A stretch of DNA of 64,000 nt, from the NCBI GenBank assembly GCA_029216955.1, contig JANAVB010012075.1, positions 1 to 64,000 of the forward strand. Direction: 5' to 3'. The notes under the pieces were generated by a model, which worked only from the letters and a program-made list of their open reading frames with translations, was not told where the DNA came from and did not search any database. The position numbers and the translations under genes were made by a program. Below are positions 26,240-39,525 of the stretch, piece after piece; position 1 is the stretch's first letter; the number at the start of each line of letters is the position of its first letter. The DNA is from Iris pallida. Its lineage: Eukaryota; Streptophyta; Magnoliopsida; Asparagales; Iridaceae.

Positions 26240-26790
26240 CGGGTCAAAATGATGTCCGTCGTTGGCCACACTTTGTACCGAAAAATGTGTCGAAATAAAA
26301 GTGCACAAAAGCTAACAAATTATATGTCCACGAATCCAGAATGACGATACGAACCCAACGGTATATCCAGAATTGGATTCCGTTGACCCGATCTCAAATT
26401 GGTCCGTTAACCGGGATATTAAAATCTGATTTGCACGGAAAAGCGTGTCGGAGCCAATGTCCTTAAAACTCAGCAAATTATATGTCAACGAGTCCAGAAT
26501 GACGATACGAACTCAACGGTATATCCGAAATTGGATTCTGATGAGCCGACGTCAAAAAGTCTCGTTGACCCGGACTATGGGGCCCACTCTCCATCGAAAT
26601 GCGTGCCAGGGCCCACATCCTCCAAATCTAACAAATTTTATATGAAAACATGCCAGAACGATGCCACGAGTCTACTAGTGGTGTCAGAAATTGAATCCGG
26701 AGTCCCGGGTTCAAAAATAGAATTTAACAAGTGCAACACTAAGAATTCGAACGGCCAACTTTGGCGTCGAATTCGACCGACCTAACAAGC
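26240..26790. repeat. Degenerate tandem repeat, about 155-160 bp unit, about 3 copies
   Basis: The phrase CAAATTATATGTC recurs near 26318 and 26471, with a weaker copy (CAAATTTTATATG) near 26632. Each is followed by a variant of TCCAGAATGACGATACGAAC and a GGTATATCCxxAATTGGATTC-like segment. The second LTR has the same array at about 32290-32775. Confidence 0.7.
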
Positions 26791-27835
26791 TCAAACTAAA
26801 ATAAAATCTAAAGGGGGCAGGAAGAGGGTTATACCAGCTGTGCACCGGAACTGGTGGCACGCAAAACGGAGCTGATACAGCGAAGATACGAACCCGCGAA
26901 GTTGGCATCGCAAAACTGTCCAAAAATAGTACAAATTAAAACGTCAACTTGGTGGCCGGTTTTGATGTATCAAACGACGAAATTAACGGTTCAAACTTGA
27001 CAGAGGTGAAGAGGGATATACCGAGATTGAGACGGAGCAAGGAGTTTGCCGATCCAACGGTCGGATCTCCCAGAAAACGTGTGCGAAGTTGCTGCGACGG
27101 AGCACGAATTCTGGAATTTCTCCGCGTGCGTCGACGGAACTCCGAGAAAAACGTTGAAATCGCCTAGACGGCGCATCCCGGAGGACGTTGGCCGCTACGG
27201 AAGGGTACGGGGGTGTGCGCCCGGCCTGGGGGGCTCGCTGGCGTGGGGGCGGCCGGCCATGCGGCGGCGGTGGCCGGGGCGGCGCGCGACTAGCCAACGC
27301 ACGCGCGCGCGACTGTGCTGCGCAGGCCGCGCTTGCTGCTTGCTGCAGCACCGCAGCTGCTGCTATTTCGCACGACGACGACGGTGCTGGCCTGCGCGAT
27401 GGCGCGACGGCGAGGGCGGCGGCGGAGGTGAGGTAGCGCGGTGGTGGGATGGATGTGGTGGTGGTGGGAGTGGTTTAAAGAAGAAGAAGAAGAAGTAAAG
27501 AAAAATGGAGAGGGAGGAGGAGCTCGAGGCTTGGGTTGCTGGTGGTGGTGCTCCGCCAGGGAGGAGGAGGAGGAGGTCGAGCATAGGAGGAGCTCGGCCA
27601 AGGGCCTGTGGGAGGGTTGGTGGTGTTAATGGTGTGGTGTGTGTGTGTGAGTTGAGAGAAAGAGAGAGAGAGATGTATGTGTGTGTAAATATTAAGGGAG
27701 GAGAGAGAGAATAATAGAATAGAGATGGGGGAGGGGGTGTTCGTGTACAGCACAGGAGGGGGTTGTCCTGATGGGAGACGGGAGGGGTTTAGGTGTGTAG
27801 AAGAGGAGAGAGAAAGAGAGATATTTACATATATA

Positions 27836-28076
<241 letters not shown>

Positions 28077-28896
28077 GAGAGAGAAATAGAGATATTTGTA
28101 TAAAGAGGATATTTTAGAGTAGGGAAAAATTAGTGTATGGATATTAATGAAGGGGTAACAAGGAGCTTGGACTGGGTTTGGTTGAGCCGGGTCGGTTAAA
28201 ATCGGACATGGTGAAATATTTGAATAAAAAATAGGTATTTATGATCATGGATAAATAAGTAGCATGTGGGGGCTCAAATAAATAGGACACAAGTGTCAGG
28301 CGGGTAGTAGGCTCAATGTGGGCCATGTCCACATTTGGGGTCGACTAGGTTGGGTCGATATCGGGTCCCAAAATTAAATTGGAAATTAATTCAGGTTTTA
28401 CGGTAGATAATTAATTGGCCTAAATTGAACCGAAAGTTGTGCGAAGGAAATGAAGCACAAAATGGAGTGTCTGAGTGGGACACGAAGGTCAGGGGTAAAG
28501 AGCGTCTCGAGTAGATCAGGCATGACAAGTTAGTTTCGAGAGAATGACTAGTCTGGTGCTCCTAAATTAAAAGTCATGGTAACGCACATATGATGATCAA
28601 GAAAAAGAGTGGGAATTCAATTAATAATTAAATGGTCTAATATTGACCCGAACTTGCGCGAAGCAAAAAGAGCACAAGGGAACGAGTTCGAGTGGGACAC
28701 GAAATATCAATATGAAGATAATCTCGTCTACTACAAACTTCAAGAAGGAAGTTTCCAGAGACTGGCATCTCTGATGCTCTAGAATTCCAAGTCACGGTAA
28801 AGAGCATTAAACTAAATAATAATCAAATAATAATATTTATTCAAAATAATTAATTTATAAAATTGAAAATATAAGCCCTAAATTCAGGGGCTTACA

Positions 28897-30551
28897 ATCC
28901 TACCCACCTTATAAAAAATTTTGTCCTCGAAATTAAAGGTTGGTAGTGGGGTTAAAATATAATGGAAGATTTAGGCAATATTTAGGCACGATCCAGGAAT
29001 GACGAGTTTGCACAATCAAGATAATCGATTCAAAATTGTTCAGGCACGACGATGGATTTGGCACGATAATCATGATATGAACAAAATCATATATGAATGA
29101 TTTCAGGAATAAGTCAAGTCATTAGGGCACGATTTTAGAGACGATTAAGAGAATCGAAGATATAATTGAAGTTCAAGTACGGGGTGATTTGTAGGACTTA
29201 GGTTGATGGAAATCAACCCGAAAGTCGCATAGAGTCTTATAGGCCCGATCAAGGGTTAAGGAGTATGATTAATAAAATCATAAAATACGATCCAAGTTCG
29301 AATGTGATTAAAATTGGAAATAGTCTAAGTTCACTTGGCACGATAAACAAGACGACCAAAATTGATTGGTCATGGACAGAAGGGAATCAAAATCTTAACA
29401 GTATCGAAATTTAAGAAACAATTGAGATATGAAAATTTTAAAATTTTCAGAGTTTTTAAGTGTAGATAACATATGTAGATATGAGATAGTTGATTTGTGT
29501 AATCAAGACATAGCTCAACTAGGCAAAGGAAATGACGGTAAGATGAGAAAATCATCATGCGATGAGAAAAGAAATGAATGATAAGTCAAAAAATAAGGGT
29601 ATGAATTGTCCTCATCATTTGGTCAAAAAGAAGTGAATCAATTTAAGATACGACCTGATAACCATACACGTCTATCCAAAACCATGCTGCCAGAATTTAC
29701 GCCACGCCAATAAGCATAGCTGCAATAAACGATAGAGTCCATAACTAAGGTATACACCCTATAATCATGTCATCTAGATTCCTTACCACGCCAACCGGTA
29801 TGGCTGCAAGAGAATCTAAATTCCATAACTAGGATAGTATATCCAAAATCAGGCTCCATGTCCCTGTCAGGCTAGCTAATATGATTGCGATAAATTCTAA
29901 ACTCCATAAATAAAGTAGACATTTATCGTTCTCATCGAATATGTTTATCAGAATATCTTAACTCAATTCATAAAAATTGATCTTAGATACAAAGTTAAAG
30001 TCAACAACGAACGAACATCAAGATTCAAAATTCCATGACGAATCAAGGATAAGTAAATGGGAACTAGCAAAAATAGATTCTGAGACAGGATTTAGGAAAA
30101 GTTTTCAGGAGAAGTCCCAAAGGTACGATCTAGGTCAAAATAAAGGAAATTATTGGAATATAATCTAAAACAATCTCAACCTAATATGAGACTGGCAAAT
30201 CATATTCCCGTCTCAACCTAGAAGATATATAAATTCAACTTATACCTTCCCTCTGGGGTCCACAACTCATTCCAAGAAAGAATAAAGTTTGATACGGACA
30301 AATATTTCAGAAATCAGGACGGACAGGAATGAATGGGAAGAGTTACGAAAAGTTTGAAATAAGATTCCCAGGGGTCATCCCTGGAATCTACCAAGAGTTC
30401 CTAATATGTGACCGAGTACCAAAATCCTAAAATATTCTATGACTCAATTTTAATCCTAGGACAGGCTCGCAGTAGTACAGATAAGCTCAAGTACTACCGC
30501 GACTTCGCATTAATTGCAAAGACTGACCTGCATGGGCCACCTCTAAAAATG
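28897..30551 (-). other. Internal non-coding region of LARD 1
   Basis: No ORF above 65 codons and no gag or pol motif is seen. At its left end the minus strand has CGAGGACAAAATTTTT and then the polypurine tract AAGGTGGGTAGGAT (28897-28910). At its right end, just inside the 5' LTR, the minus strand reads ATTTTTAGAGGTGGCCCATG, the likely primer-binding region. Between about 29690 and 29925 there are three degenerate copies of an 82-85 bp unit with GCCACGCCAA and ATAGCTGCAA words. Confidence 0.8.
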
Positions 30552-33500
30552 TGTCACGACCCGCACCCAAATATACGGGTATGAATACGTGGGCCACGCC
30601 CAGCCTACGCCGCGGTATCGGTGGTAGAACGCTGTCAAGTATACTATACTAACTACAACTTCTAAGAATCCATAACTAGAAATGTACTCATGTCACATCA
30701 CAAAACTAAGGAAGATAAGACAAGAATTAATAACAATATCACTAGAACAACTAGAATCTACAAGGATCATAAGACAGGAAAATAAGGAAAGAACAACAGA
30801 CTAACTAAGGATAACTACCAGGCAACTCACAGAGAAGAATAGTGAGATCCACCTCAGCTAGCAACATCATGAAGTCCAATACTGAGGGCACAACTACTCC
30901 TAAAATTTTGTCAACATATTCAGTCAGGATGGAACGAGCACAAATCTCAAATAACAGTTCTAATTAGACGATATTGAACATGTAGCAGTAAATAAAGAGA
31001 ATATACAAGAAATCATAAAATGTACATGTGAGTATCATGGCAAGGTAAGCTGTAAATCTAGAGCTAGAACAAGGCAAGTAAAACTGATCATGGCATGTAC
31101 AAGAATCAAGAAACATCTATCTAAGTGTGTGAGTACTAGCTACAACATGTGGCCGGCTTGGGTCTGCACAAGGTCATGATCTAGCCAACCATACGTGTGG
31201 TGTATGATTGGCATTCACAAGGTTCACAAGATATACAAGGTGGGTATTGACCACACATCTATACTAATACTCCCCGTCCCCGACCAGAATAGTGGATCCA
31301 ACCATGACACATCATGACACGCGATTCTCCGAGAGGGTAGCTAGCCTTCGCAGGAATCGTGTCTATATAATGCACAAAAAACAAGAAAGACTTGCACAAG
31401 ATATACCAAGGAGAGCGAGGAATAATATCTCATGACGGGATCCAGGGAAATACCAATCCGTGTGAACAACGTGTCAAAAGAACAAGGGTATCTACACTAA
31501 ATACAAGAAACATAAACGATATCATAAAACAGAAATATTATCAGAGAATGTACTCGCCTGTGATCTGGTGGAATATGTCAACTGGTCCAAGAACAGTGCC
31601 TCGAGGACCTATAGGTGGAATACTGTATCAATATAAGGGTTTGGAAGTAAAATTAAGTCATACTAAGTCAAACTAGGTCAATCTAAGTCAAGGGTTGACT
31701 TACAGTTGACTTTGGTCAACTGGTCAACTCTGGTCAATCCTAGGTCAACTCTGGGTCAAACTTGACTAACGTTGACTAACAGTTGACTTTGGGTCAACTG
31801 GTCAACTTCGGTCAAGTTCTGGTCAATTTTAGGCTACGGTTGACTTTTGGTTGACCTTTGGTCAAAATAGTCAACTGTGGTCAACAAAGGTCAAAACTAG
31901 TCTAACCTAGGTCAAATGTTGACTCTACTTCTACGTTCAGTCAAAGTAGTCAACCATGGTCAAAATGGGTCAAAGCTAGTCTCTATAAACATCTACAAGA
32001 TCAACTTATGAATTTCAGTGATTTATAAATTACTGAATTTGACGGGTCTCTAAAACAACCCAAAAGGAGAAAATATTATAATAATAGGATGACACAAAAA
32101 GGAAAGAAATCTACAGATGTTGTCAGATGATGAAACTAACATCACCAACGTGTCCAGAATGGTCAAATCAGCTAGAATAGCCTGTCCAAAATTCCAATTT
32201 GGACACAGGGGCAAAACGTTAATTTCGGGTCAAAATAATGTCCGCCGTTGGACACACTTTGCACCGAAAAATGTGCCGAAATAAAAGTGCACAAAAGCTA
32301 ACAAATTATATATCTACGAATCCAGAATGACGATACGAACCCAACGGTATATCCAGAATTGGATTCCGTTGACCCGATCTCAAATTGGTCCGTTGACCGG
32401 GATATTGAAATCTGATTTGCACGGAAAAGCGAGTCGGAGCCAATGTCCTCAAAACTCAGCAAATTATATGTCAATGAGTCCAGAATGACGATACGAACTC
32501 AACGGTATATCTGAAATTGGATTCCGATGAGCCGACGTCAAAAAGCCCCGTTGACCAGGACTGTGGGGCCCACTCTCCACCGAAATACGTGCCAGGGCCC
32601 ACGTCCTCCAAATCTAACAAACTTTTTATGAAAACATGCCAGAACGATGCCACGAGTCTACTGGTGGTGTCAGAAATTGAATCCGGAGTCCCGGGTTCAA
32701 AAATAGAATTTAACAAGTGCTACACTAAGAATTCGAACGGCCAACTTTGGCGTCGAATTCGACCGACCTAACAAGCTCAAACTGAAATGAAATCTAAAGG
32801 GGGCAGGAAGAGGGTTATACCAGCTATGCATCGGAACTGGTGGCGCACAAAACGGAGCTGAAACGGCAAAGATACGAACCCGCGAAGTTGGCGTCACAAA
32901 ACTGTCCAAAAATAGTACAAATTAAAACGTCAACTTGGTGGCCGGTTTGATGTATCAACGACGAAATTAACGGTTCAAACTTGACAGAGATAAAGAGGGA
33001 TATTCCGAGATTGAGACGGAGCAAGGAGTTCGCCGATCCAACATTCGGATCTTCCAGAAAACGTGCGCAAAGTCGCTGCGATGGAGCGCGAATTCTGGAA
33101 TTTCTCCGCGCGCGCAGCGTCGACGGAACTCCGAGAAAAATGTTGAAATCGCCTAGACGGCGCATCCCAGAGGATGTTGGCCGCCACGGGCGGGTACGGG
33201 GGTGTGCGCCCGGCCTGGGGGGGCTCGCTGGCGTGGGGGCGGTCGGCCATGCGGCGGCGGTGGCTGGGGCGGCGCGCGACCAGCCAACGCACGCGCGCGC
33301 GACTGTGCTGCGCAGGTCGCGCTTGCTGCTTGCTGCAGCGCCGCAGCTGCTGCTGCTTCACACGGCGGTGGCGGTGCTGTCCTGCACGACGGTGCTACGG
33401 CGAGGGCGGCGGCGGAGGTGAGGTGGCGCGGTGGTGGGATGGATGTGGTGGTGGTGGGAGTGGTTTAAAGAAGAAGAATAAGAAGTAAAGAAAAATGGAG

Positions 33501-34691
33501 AGGGAGGAGGCGCTCGGGGCTTGGGTTGCTGGTGGTGGTGCTCCGCCAGGGAGGAGAAGAAGGAGGAGGTCGAGCATGGCAGGAGCTCGGCCAAGGGCCT
33601 GTGGGAGGGTTGGTGGTGTTGATGGTTAGGTGTGTGTGTGTGAGTTGAGAGAAAGAGAGAGAGAGAGAGAAGTATGTGTGTGTAAATATTAAGGGAGGAG
33701 AGAGAGAGAGTAATAGAATAGAGATGGGGGAGGGGTGTTCGTGTACAGCACAGGAGGGGGTTGTCCTGATGGGAGAGGGGAGGGGTTTAGGTGTGTAGGA
33801 GAGGAAAGAGAAAGAGAGATATTTACATATATATTTTATATATATGTATATATGTATATATATATACATAAGAGAGAGAAATAGAGATATTTGTATAAAG
33901 AGGATATTTTAGAGTAGGAAAAAATTAGTGTATGGATATTAATGAAGGGGTAACAAGGAGCTTGGACTGGGTTTGGTTGAGCCGGGTCGGTTAAAATCGG
34001 ACATGGTGAAATATTTGAATAAAAAATAGGTATTTATGATCATGGGTAAATAAGTAGCATGTGGGAGATCAAATAAATGGGACACAAGTGTCAGGTGGGT
34101 AGTAGGCTCAATGTGGGCCATGTCCACATTTGGGGTCGACTAGGTTGGGTCGATGTCGGGTCCCGAAATTAAATTGGAAATTAATTCAGGTTTTACGGTA
34201 GATAATTAATTGGCCTAAATTGAACCGAAAGTTGTGCGAAGGAAATGAAGCACAAAATGGAGTGTCTGAGTGGGACACGAAGGTCAGGGGTGAAGAGAGT
34301 CTCGAGTAGATCAGGCATGACAAGTTAGTTTCGAGAGAATGACTAGTCTGGTGCTCCTAAATTAAAAGTCATGGTAACGCGCATATGATGATCAAGAAAA
34401 ATAGTGGGAATTCAATTAATAATTAAATGGTCTAATATTGACCCGAACTTGCGCAAAGCAAAAAGAGCCCAAGGGAATGAGTTCGAGTGGGACACAAAAT
34501 ATCAATGTGAAGATAATCTCGTCTACTACAAACTTCAAGAAGGAAGTTTCCAGAGACTGGCATCTCTGATGCTCTAGAATTTCAAGTCACGGTAAAGAGC
34601 ATTAAACTAAATAATAATCAAATAATAATATTTATTCAAATAATTGATTTATAAAATTGAAAAAAATAAGCCCTAAATTCAGGGGCTTACA
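30552..34691 (-). repeat. 5' LTR of LARD 1 (4140 bp)
   Basis: Matches 24566-28896 throughout, including the W-box-like array (31665-31980), the 155-160 bp repeats and the GC-rich block (33010-33600). The main length difference is the short TA tract at 33829-33868. It ends at 34691 followed by the target duplication GCGCC. Confidence 0.93.
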
Positions 34692-34789
34692 GCGCCAGAG
34701 CAGCATGGTGAGGAAACTGCGCCTAGACAACTGAGTGCTTATGTTGTGCCATAGCCATATGGGCTACTGGTTGCGCCCTATCAATAGGT

Positions 34790-35050
34790 TACGCCTTGGC
34801 AACAAGATGGATTGATTGTGCCTTAGCAGCAGCATGAGTGGACTACGCCTTAGCAGCAGGAGGAGTAGACTGCACCTTGGCAGCAGGAAGAGTGGGCTAC
34901 GCCTTGGCAGCATAAAGTCTGGACTGCGCCTTTACAGCAGGAAGAGTGGACTGCGTCTTGGCAGCAAAGGGAGTAGATTGCACGTGGACAAAGAAGTAGG
35001 TTATGCCTGAGCCACAGAGACATATTGTGCCTGGGCAGCAGAGGTAGGTT
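34790..35050. repeat. Minisatellite with GCGCC/ACGCC words in element C 5' ORF
   Basis: Units such as GGACTGCGCCTTNNCAGCAG recur every 27-33 bp, with variants TACGCC, TGCACC and TGCGTC. It encodes the AAKAQSTLP peptide repeat on the minus strand. Confidence 0.8.
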
Positions 35051-35252
35051 GTGCCTGGGCAACAGCAACTGTAAAAGACTTAGGAGTCCACACAGTTTTG
35101 TTCTTGGTGATAGCCACAGTGCGCTTGTTGCTCTTCTTGTTGATCATATCTTCATAGGCTGTCTGGTTGACTTAAACAACCAGAGTCTTCTGTGTCTTGC
35201 CGATTGACGTAGCATCACATTGAGTTGTCACCTTTTCGTCGGAGGAGAAAGT

Positions 35253-35272
35253 CGTGCCCAGCAGAGTCGCCA
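35253..35272 (-). promoter_or_regulatory. Primer-binding site of element C
   Basis: The minus strand reads TGGCGACTCTGCTGGGCACG a few bases inside the LTR. TGGCGACTC is characteristic of primer sites in Tat/Ogre-lineage retrotransposons. It overlaps the ATG of the 5' ORF. Confidence 0.75.
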
Positions 35273-35279
35273 TTTTATT

Positions 35280-36195
35280 TGCAAAAACAAAAAGTTTTTA
35301 ACAAACTTACAAAGAATCGTACAAAGTACAATGAATTCTGGGGAAGTACAACTTTAGGAATCTGATCAGAAGACGATCACTTTATCCCTTGGACTATGTG
35401 AACTTGAAGACTAGAGCCTATGGAGAATGCAGCAGCAATTTTATAAGAATTTCTGATCTCTGCCATGCTTTGATAATGATTGGAAACTCTATTTATAGAG
35501 TTCTGGAAATAACTATTTTAGCAGTTATTCTGATGTGCACGAGGCTGAACTTCGCCACTTTGGGTTGCACCAACCTTATGTTGCGCCAACTTTCATTCAG
35601 TTACACAATCGTGTACTAACTGTATTTAGACGCATGGCATCATGTGATTGAGACGAGCCTTGTTGTGTACAGAGTAGTAGACACATTTTGAGAGATTAGT
35701 GGCATGTGCGCCATATTATCCTGCTTTAGAATGTAAGTTGTCTCAACTTTATCAGGTTGTACGAGCTTTAGTTAACAAGTCAAACTGCGCCTGATTGGGT
35801 TGCGCCTAGACGCATCTCAGTACATAGGCACGTGGCAGCTTTTGAATGTATGAGAAGAATTTATTCAGATTGCGCCTAGGCACAACTTGCAGGGTGTGCA
35901 GGATAGCTGTCAATCAAGTCGTCTCGAGCAGCACGCTTTAAGGGATTCAAAAAGATTTTTTTTGTTTATCGTGTTGTCAGTTGTCATTGCTGTCGGGCAA
36001 TGATGGCAATTAATGTCAGACGCCAGTAGGCTTGGGTGCAATATGATTTGGGCGCAGTCTGTTTGTCAGGCGCAACCGAATTAGTGATGCAGTTTGATCC
36101 TTTAAGCTTCAAAACAGTGGCACAACTTGATTGCTGGGGCGCAACTTGATTGCTGAGTAGTAAAAATTTGGCACAACTTGATTTTAGGCTCTACA
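35280..36195 (-). repeat. 5' LTR of element C (916 bp)
   Basis: On the minus strand it runs from TGTAGAGCC (36195) to TTTTTGCA (35280). The TGTAG start matches the LTR start of element E. It has a TATA box CTATAAATAG at about 35488-35499 and many TGCGCC/GGCGCA words in its upstream part (35770-36170). No partner LTR is in the window, so boundaries rest on TG/CA ends, the primer site and similarity to element E. Confidence 0.7.
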
Positions 36196-36376
36196 ATATC
36201 TATATGATTTATATTGATGAAAATATATATATTATAAAAGCACAAAATTTCCTTTAAGAATAAATCCTGGTTTTATAAATGTAAGGAATATAATATTTAT
36301 ATATAAAATTTGTATATTTTGAGAGTTGGAATTTAGGAATTTTTATAAAATTATTTGAAATTTTGAGTGTATTAGA

Positions 36377-36434
<58 letters not shown>

Positions 36435-38737
36435 GGTTTATATGAAAAAAAGAAAAAAAACCAAGTATGAACAGTAACCGAAGTTACTATTCATCTTCCT
36501 TTTTTTCGGAGACCCGCACGAAGCCTCTGTACAAAGGATTCTTCGAATTCAAAGATTTCAAAAATCTTTGATTTAAATTCCATCAATCTCGACAATTTGA
36601 ATCCTTTCCATATCCTCCTTAGATAACACCAATCCTAAATTAAATCTCCACTGGATTGAATCAAATTAGATTTAAATCGAATCAAAATTTGATTAGAAAT
36701 CAAATTTTAAAGTTCTGCATATAGTTATCGTGCTCGTGATAAAGAGGAAAAATCTCCTCAAATTGTTCAAGTGCCACCACCCTAGAGACGCCAGGGTCTT
36801 CCTCATGCATGTGTGCACCACCCTGATTGCCTGCCCCACTGCAGGGCTCACCGGAGCGCCGCCACGCTTGCCAGGCCGACAACAAACAGAGGATTACTCT
36901 GTTTTGAGTAACCACGAGGTACACCACTTCCCCGACCCGTAACTTTGAGCATGAACATTATTTTACAATTTTGCAAGTTTTCGCGTAGAACCTACCTGAC
37001 CCACTAGACGATCCACCTTCCAGTACCTGGAGGCATCAACCCATCAGGTCGAAAATTCGACCCAAAAATCTCGAAAAACAACCGTTTTCTGACTGTCGAA
37101 AACAGTTGGAACCGCCATGTTTGGGGATGAATTTTGAACAATCTAGTAATAACTTTTGAAAACTTTCTGAATGGAATTATAGACCACATGTAGTACTATA
37201 AACCCTCTCTTTTAGTTTAATTTTTCATTCAGTATGGGTAAGGATTTCCGATTTGAAAGTTTGACAAAAATAGTTATCAAAAACCAAAAAATTTAGAAAT
37301 AATTCCCGATACGGCGTGCGTCCCGACAAACCGTGTGACATGGTCGTGCACTATATGCATCGAAAGATGCGTATGAATGTTGTCGACGTGTGGGAACTGA
37401 CGGAACTCGATTTCGTTGAGTGTGCGCGACGAAATCAGTACGTATCCGTCGAGATACCCCTATATCGACCTTTTGCAAACTTGGCCATAACTTCGTGTAT
37501 GTTCGTCGTATCAAGATGAAACTTGTGCCAACATCCTGTGTGCCATGTTTGGTCCAATTATGAGAAGGTCGACTGGAACGCCTATTTGGAGGGCCCGTGA
37601 CCTGATCCAACGGGAGAAATTGTACACGGCCCGCCAGAATCCAACTTTGGGCATACGGTTGGGTTCGTCTCCTCAAACCGGATTTGAAGACATATATTTT
37701 GATGACTTTGGAGATAGTAGGTACTAGCACGCTTTTCGGTACAAAATGGTTCTAATGGCGGACATCGTTTTAATCTAAAATTACGATTTTGCCCCTGTTC
37801 CAGAATTTGACTTTTGGATAGGTATTTTCTAGGCATATCTTTGTACCAAACACGTTCGTAATGTTTGTTTCAGCATCCGGAGCTATTTGTGGATTTTGAC
37901 CTTCGTGCTGACGACTCTGACTGTTAGATTATGCTACATCTCGCACCACCCTCAGGCAAGATACCTTGTCATATTTACTGATTATATTTAGTCTGCATTT
38001 TTGTTATTTACATATCATTGTTTGTTATTTCTAGTTTTGTAGATGTACCATTATTACAGTTTCTGTCTTACTACCTGCTCTTTGATATTAGCTTTACTTT
38101 ACTTATTATCTTTTGATTGCATATGAAGCTAGAGTTAAGGGACTACCATTTGTAGAGTATATCATAAACCTTGACACAGTTGTACCATGTGGTATGTGTG
38201 AGATGAGTAGCATGTAGAGGTACTTGCGTGATGGCTGATCACCTGTGTGCATGCGTTAGGGCTAACTGCTAATAGAGGCATGTTAGGAGACTTGGCAGTT
38301 AGTAGAGATATAGGAGTCATGGATGTGACTCTACTAGGCATTGGGTGGGAAGAACAGTTCCTTAACGTATGGGCCACGTATGCACTTTCCTATTATTGTC
38401 GGTTATCTCCGCTGGCGATATGGTCCTGGATCCTGATATCTGATTTCCTGCTGGCCTCTGACATTCGATGAATGTTATGCTTTGAGGTCCCTGGTACCCT
38501 GTGGGACTATACCTGATTTTTCTGCAGCCAGAGTGCCCATGCGTTGAAGGTTTGTTCTTAACTGCATAAACATATTAGAATGGTCAGGTAACCCTCGTCA
38601 ATGTCATATCACCCCCGTTCTATTAGTAGCTTGGGACAATGTTGCATCGCGGTATAGTGTACTACCCCTTTTTCTTGTTTGGTTGTAGGGGTAGTCCACT
38701 GTTTTGATGATGAGATATTGGATCTTGTTACAATTGG
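36196..38737 (+). repeat. Long LTR fragment of a LARD-related element (D), left half
   Basis: The stretch 37960-38737 aligns with the end part of the LARD 2 LTR (49930-50570): GAATTAAGGGAC-like, then CTGCTAATAGAG, GACATTGGG-like, CTTGTTTGGTTGTAGG and TGATGAGA phrases in the same order. The stretch 37640-37810 aligns with the reverse complement of the LARD 1 LTR (26220-26360, GTACAAA...GACATC...TTTTGCCCCTG). The family therefore combines both. It includes a pure TA tract (about 36378-36431) and the polyA-rich region near 36440. Its LTR start is not visible because element C ends at 36195. It resumes at 63783 after element E. Confidence 0.72.
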
Positions 38738-39522
38738 TGTAGAAGCATAAAAATTTCAGCAGACTGGACATATACGCCCAAGTCACCAAGGAGCCATATG
38801 CACCCAACTTACGAAGGAGCCTTATGCACCCAAATCACCAAAGAGCCTTATGCGCCCAAAGCTTCCAGCAAGGTCATATGTGCCCAAGTTCCAATGAAGT
38901 CATATGCCCATGCGCCCAAGATAAGCTCCTCTAGAAGGGGGCGCATAGCCCTATTTCTGGCTATGCGCCCAAGCCAGAACAGCCGCTGACTCGATCAAAG
39001 CTACGATCAAAACGTGTACCGAATCGTACGACCATGTCAGTCTCCACGAGCAGTCGTGCACCGAAGCATGCGACCACGTCACCACCACGATCAACCCATG
39101 ACTACGCAGCCTGCATACGCCTACATCCAATGCGCCCAAAGCAGGACCATGCACCCACATGAAAACCAGTGTGTTTCCTCATGTGGGCGCATAACATCAT
39201 TCTAGCTGAAGAACTACTATAAAAGGGGTCTCATCCCTCTTCAAAACACAGAACGGAGAGCTTTTCAAGAGCCAAATTGCTGCACTTCTTGCCAATGAGC
39301 CGAGAGTTAGCAATTTTCTTAGATTTTCTTCCACTTTTGTAATCGGAGAGTCAATAGAGTAAAGGAGCAACTGCCGCTCGATCTCCATCGTCTCATTCCC
39401 CAGAATTCTTTTTTTGTACTCGGGGATCCTCAGCGCAGGTTCTCTTAGGCGTACTCGATTTGTGGTGCCATACGCCAATAAAGAAAAGACAGCGTTTCTT
39501 CTTCTTTTTGTGTGTGTCCACA
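38738..39522 (+). repeat. 5' LTR of element E
   Basis: Starts TGTAGAAGCAT and ends TGTCCACA. The upstream part (38770-38990) holds five or more repeats of about 25-30 bp built on CCxTATGCxCCCAAxTCACCAA. A TATA box CTATAAAAGG is at 39217-39226 and an AATAAA at about 39475. It matches 63004-63777. Confidence 0.94.
39217..39226 (+). promoter_or_regulatory. TATA box of element E 5' LTR
   Basis: CTATAAAAGG lies about 480 bp into the LTR. The 3' LTR has the same box at 63473-63482. Transcription of genomic RNA would start about 30 bp downstream. Confidence 0.75.
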
Positions 39523-39525
39523 AAA

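Larger units (their letters stand above)
34692..35272 (-). pseudogene. 5' ORF of element C with AAKAQSTLP repeats
   Basis: Reading leftward from 35273 the frame starts MATLLGTTFSSDEKVTTQCD, and its first codons overlap the primer-binding site. Element E begins the same way (MATLLRTIFFSDEKVVTQSD), so this is a conserved Tat 5' ORF. From about 35000 to 34780, after a frameshift, a 9-residue unit like AAKAQSTLP repeats about seven times, encoded by a 27-33 bp minisatellite containing AAGGCGCAGTCC. A stop lies at about 35185 (VV*VNQ), and at least four later stops fall on the Gln codon of A-K-A-Q-type motifs. Function is unknown. The frame runs into the LARD insertion at 34691 and continues at 24565. 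Confidence 0.65.

Noticed and set aside
27046..27498. Arg/Gly-rich ORFs in the GC-rich block of LARD 1 LTR
   Set aside because: Overlapping open frames on both strands, low complexity, no motif; frames differ between the two LTRs.
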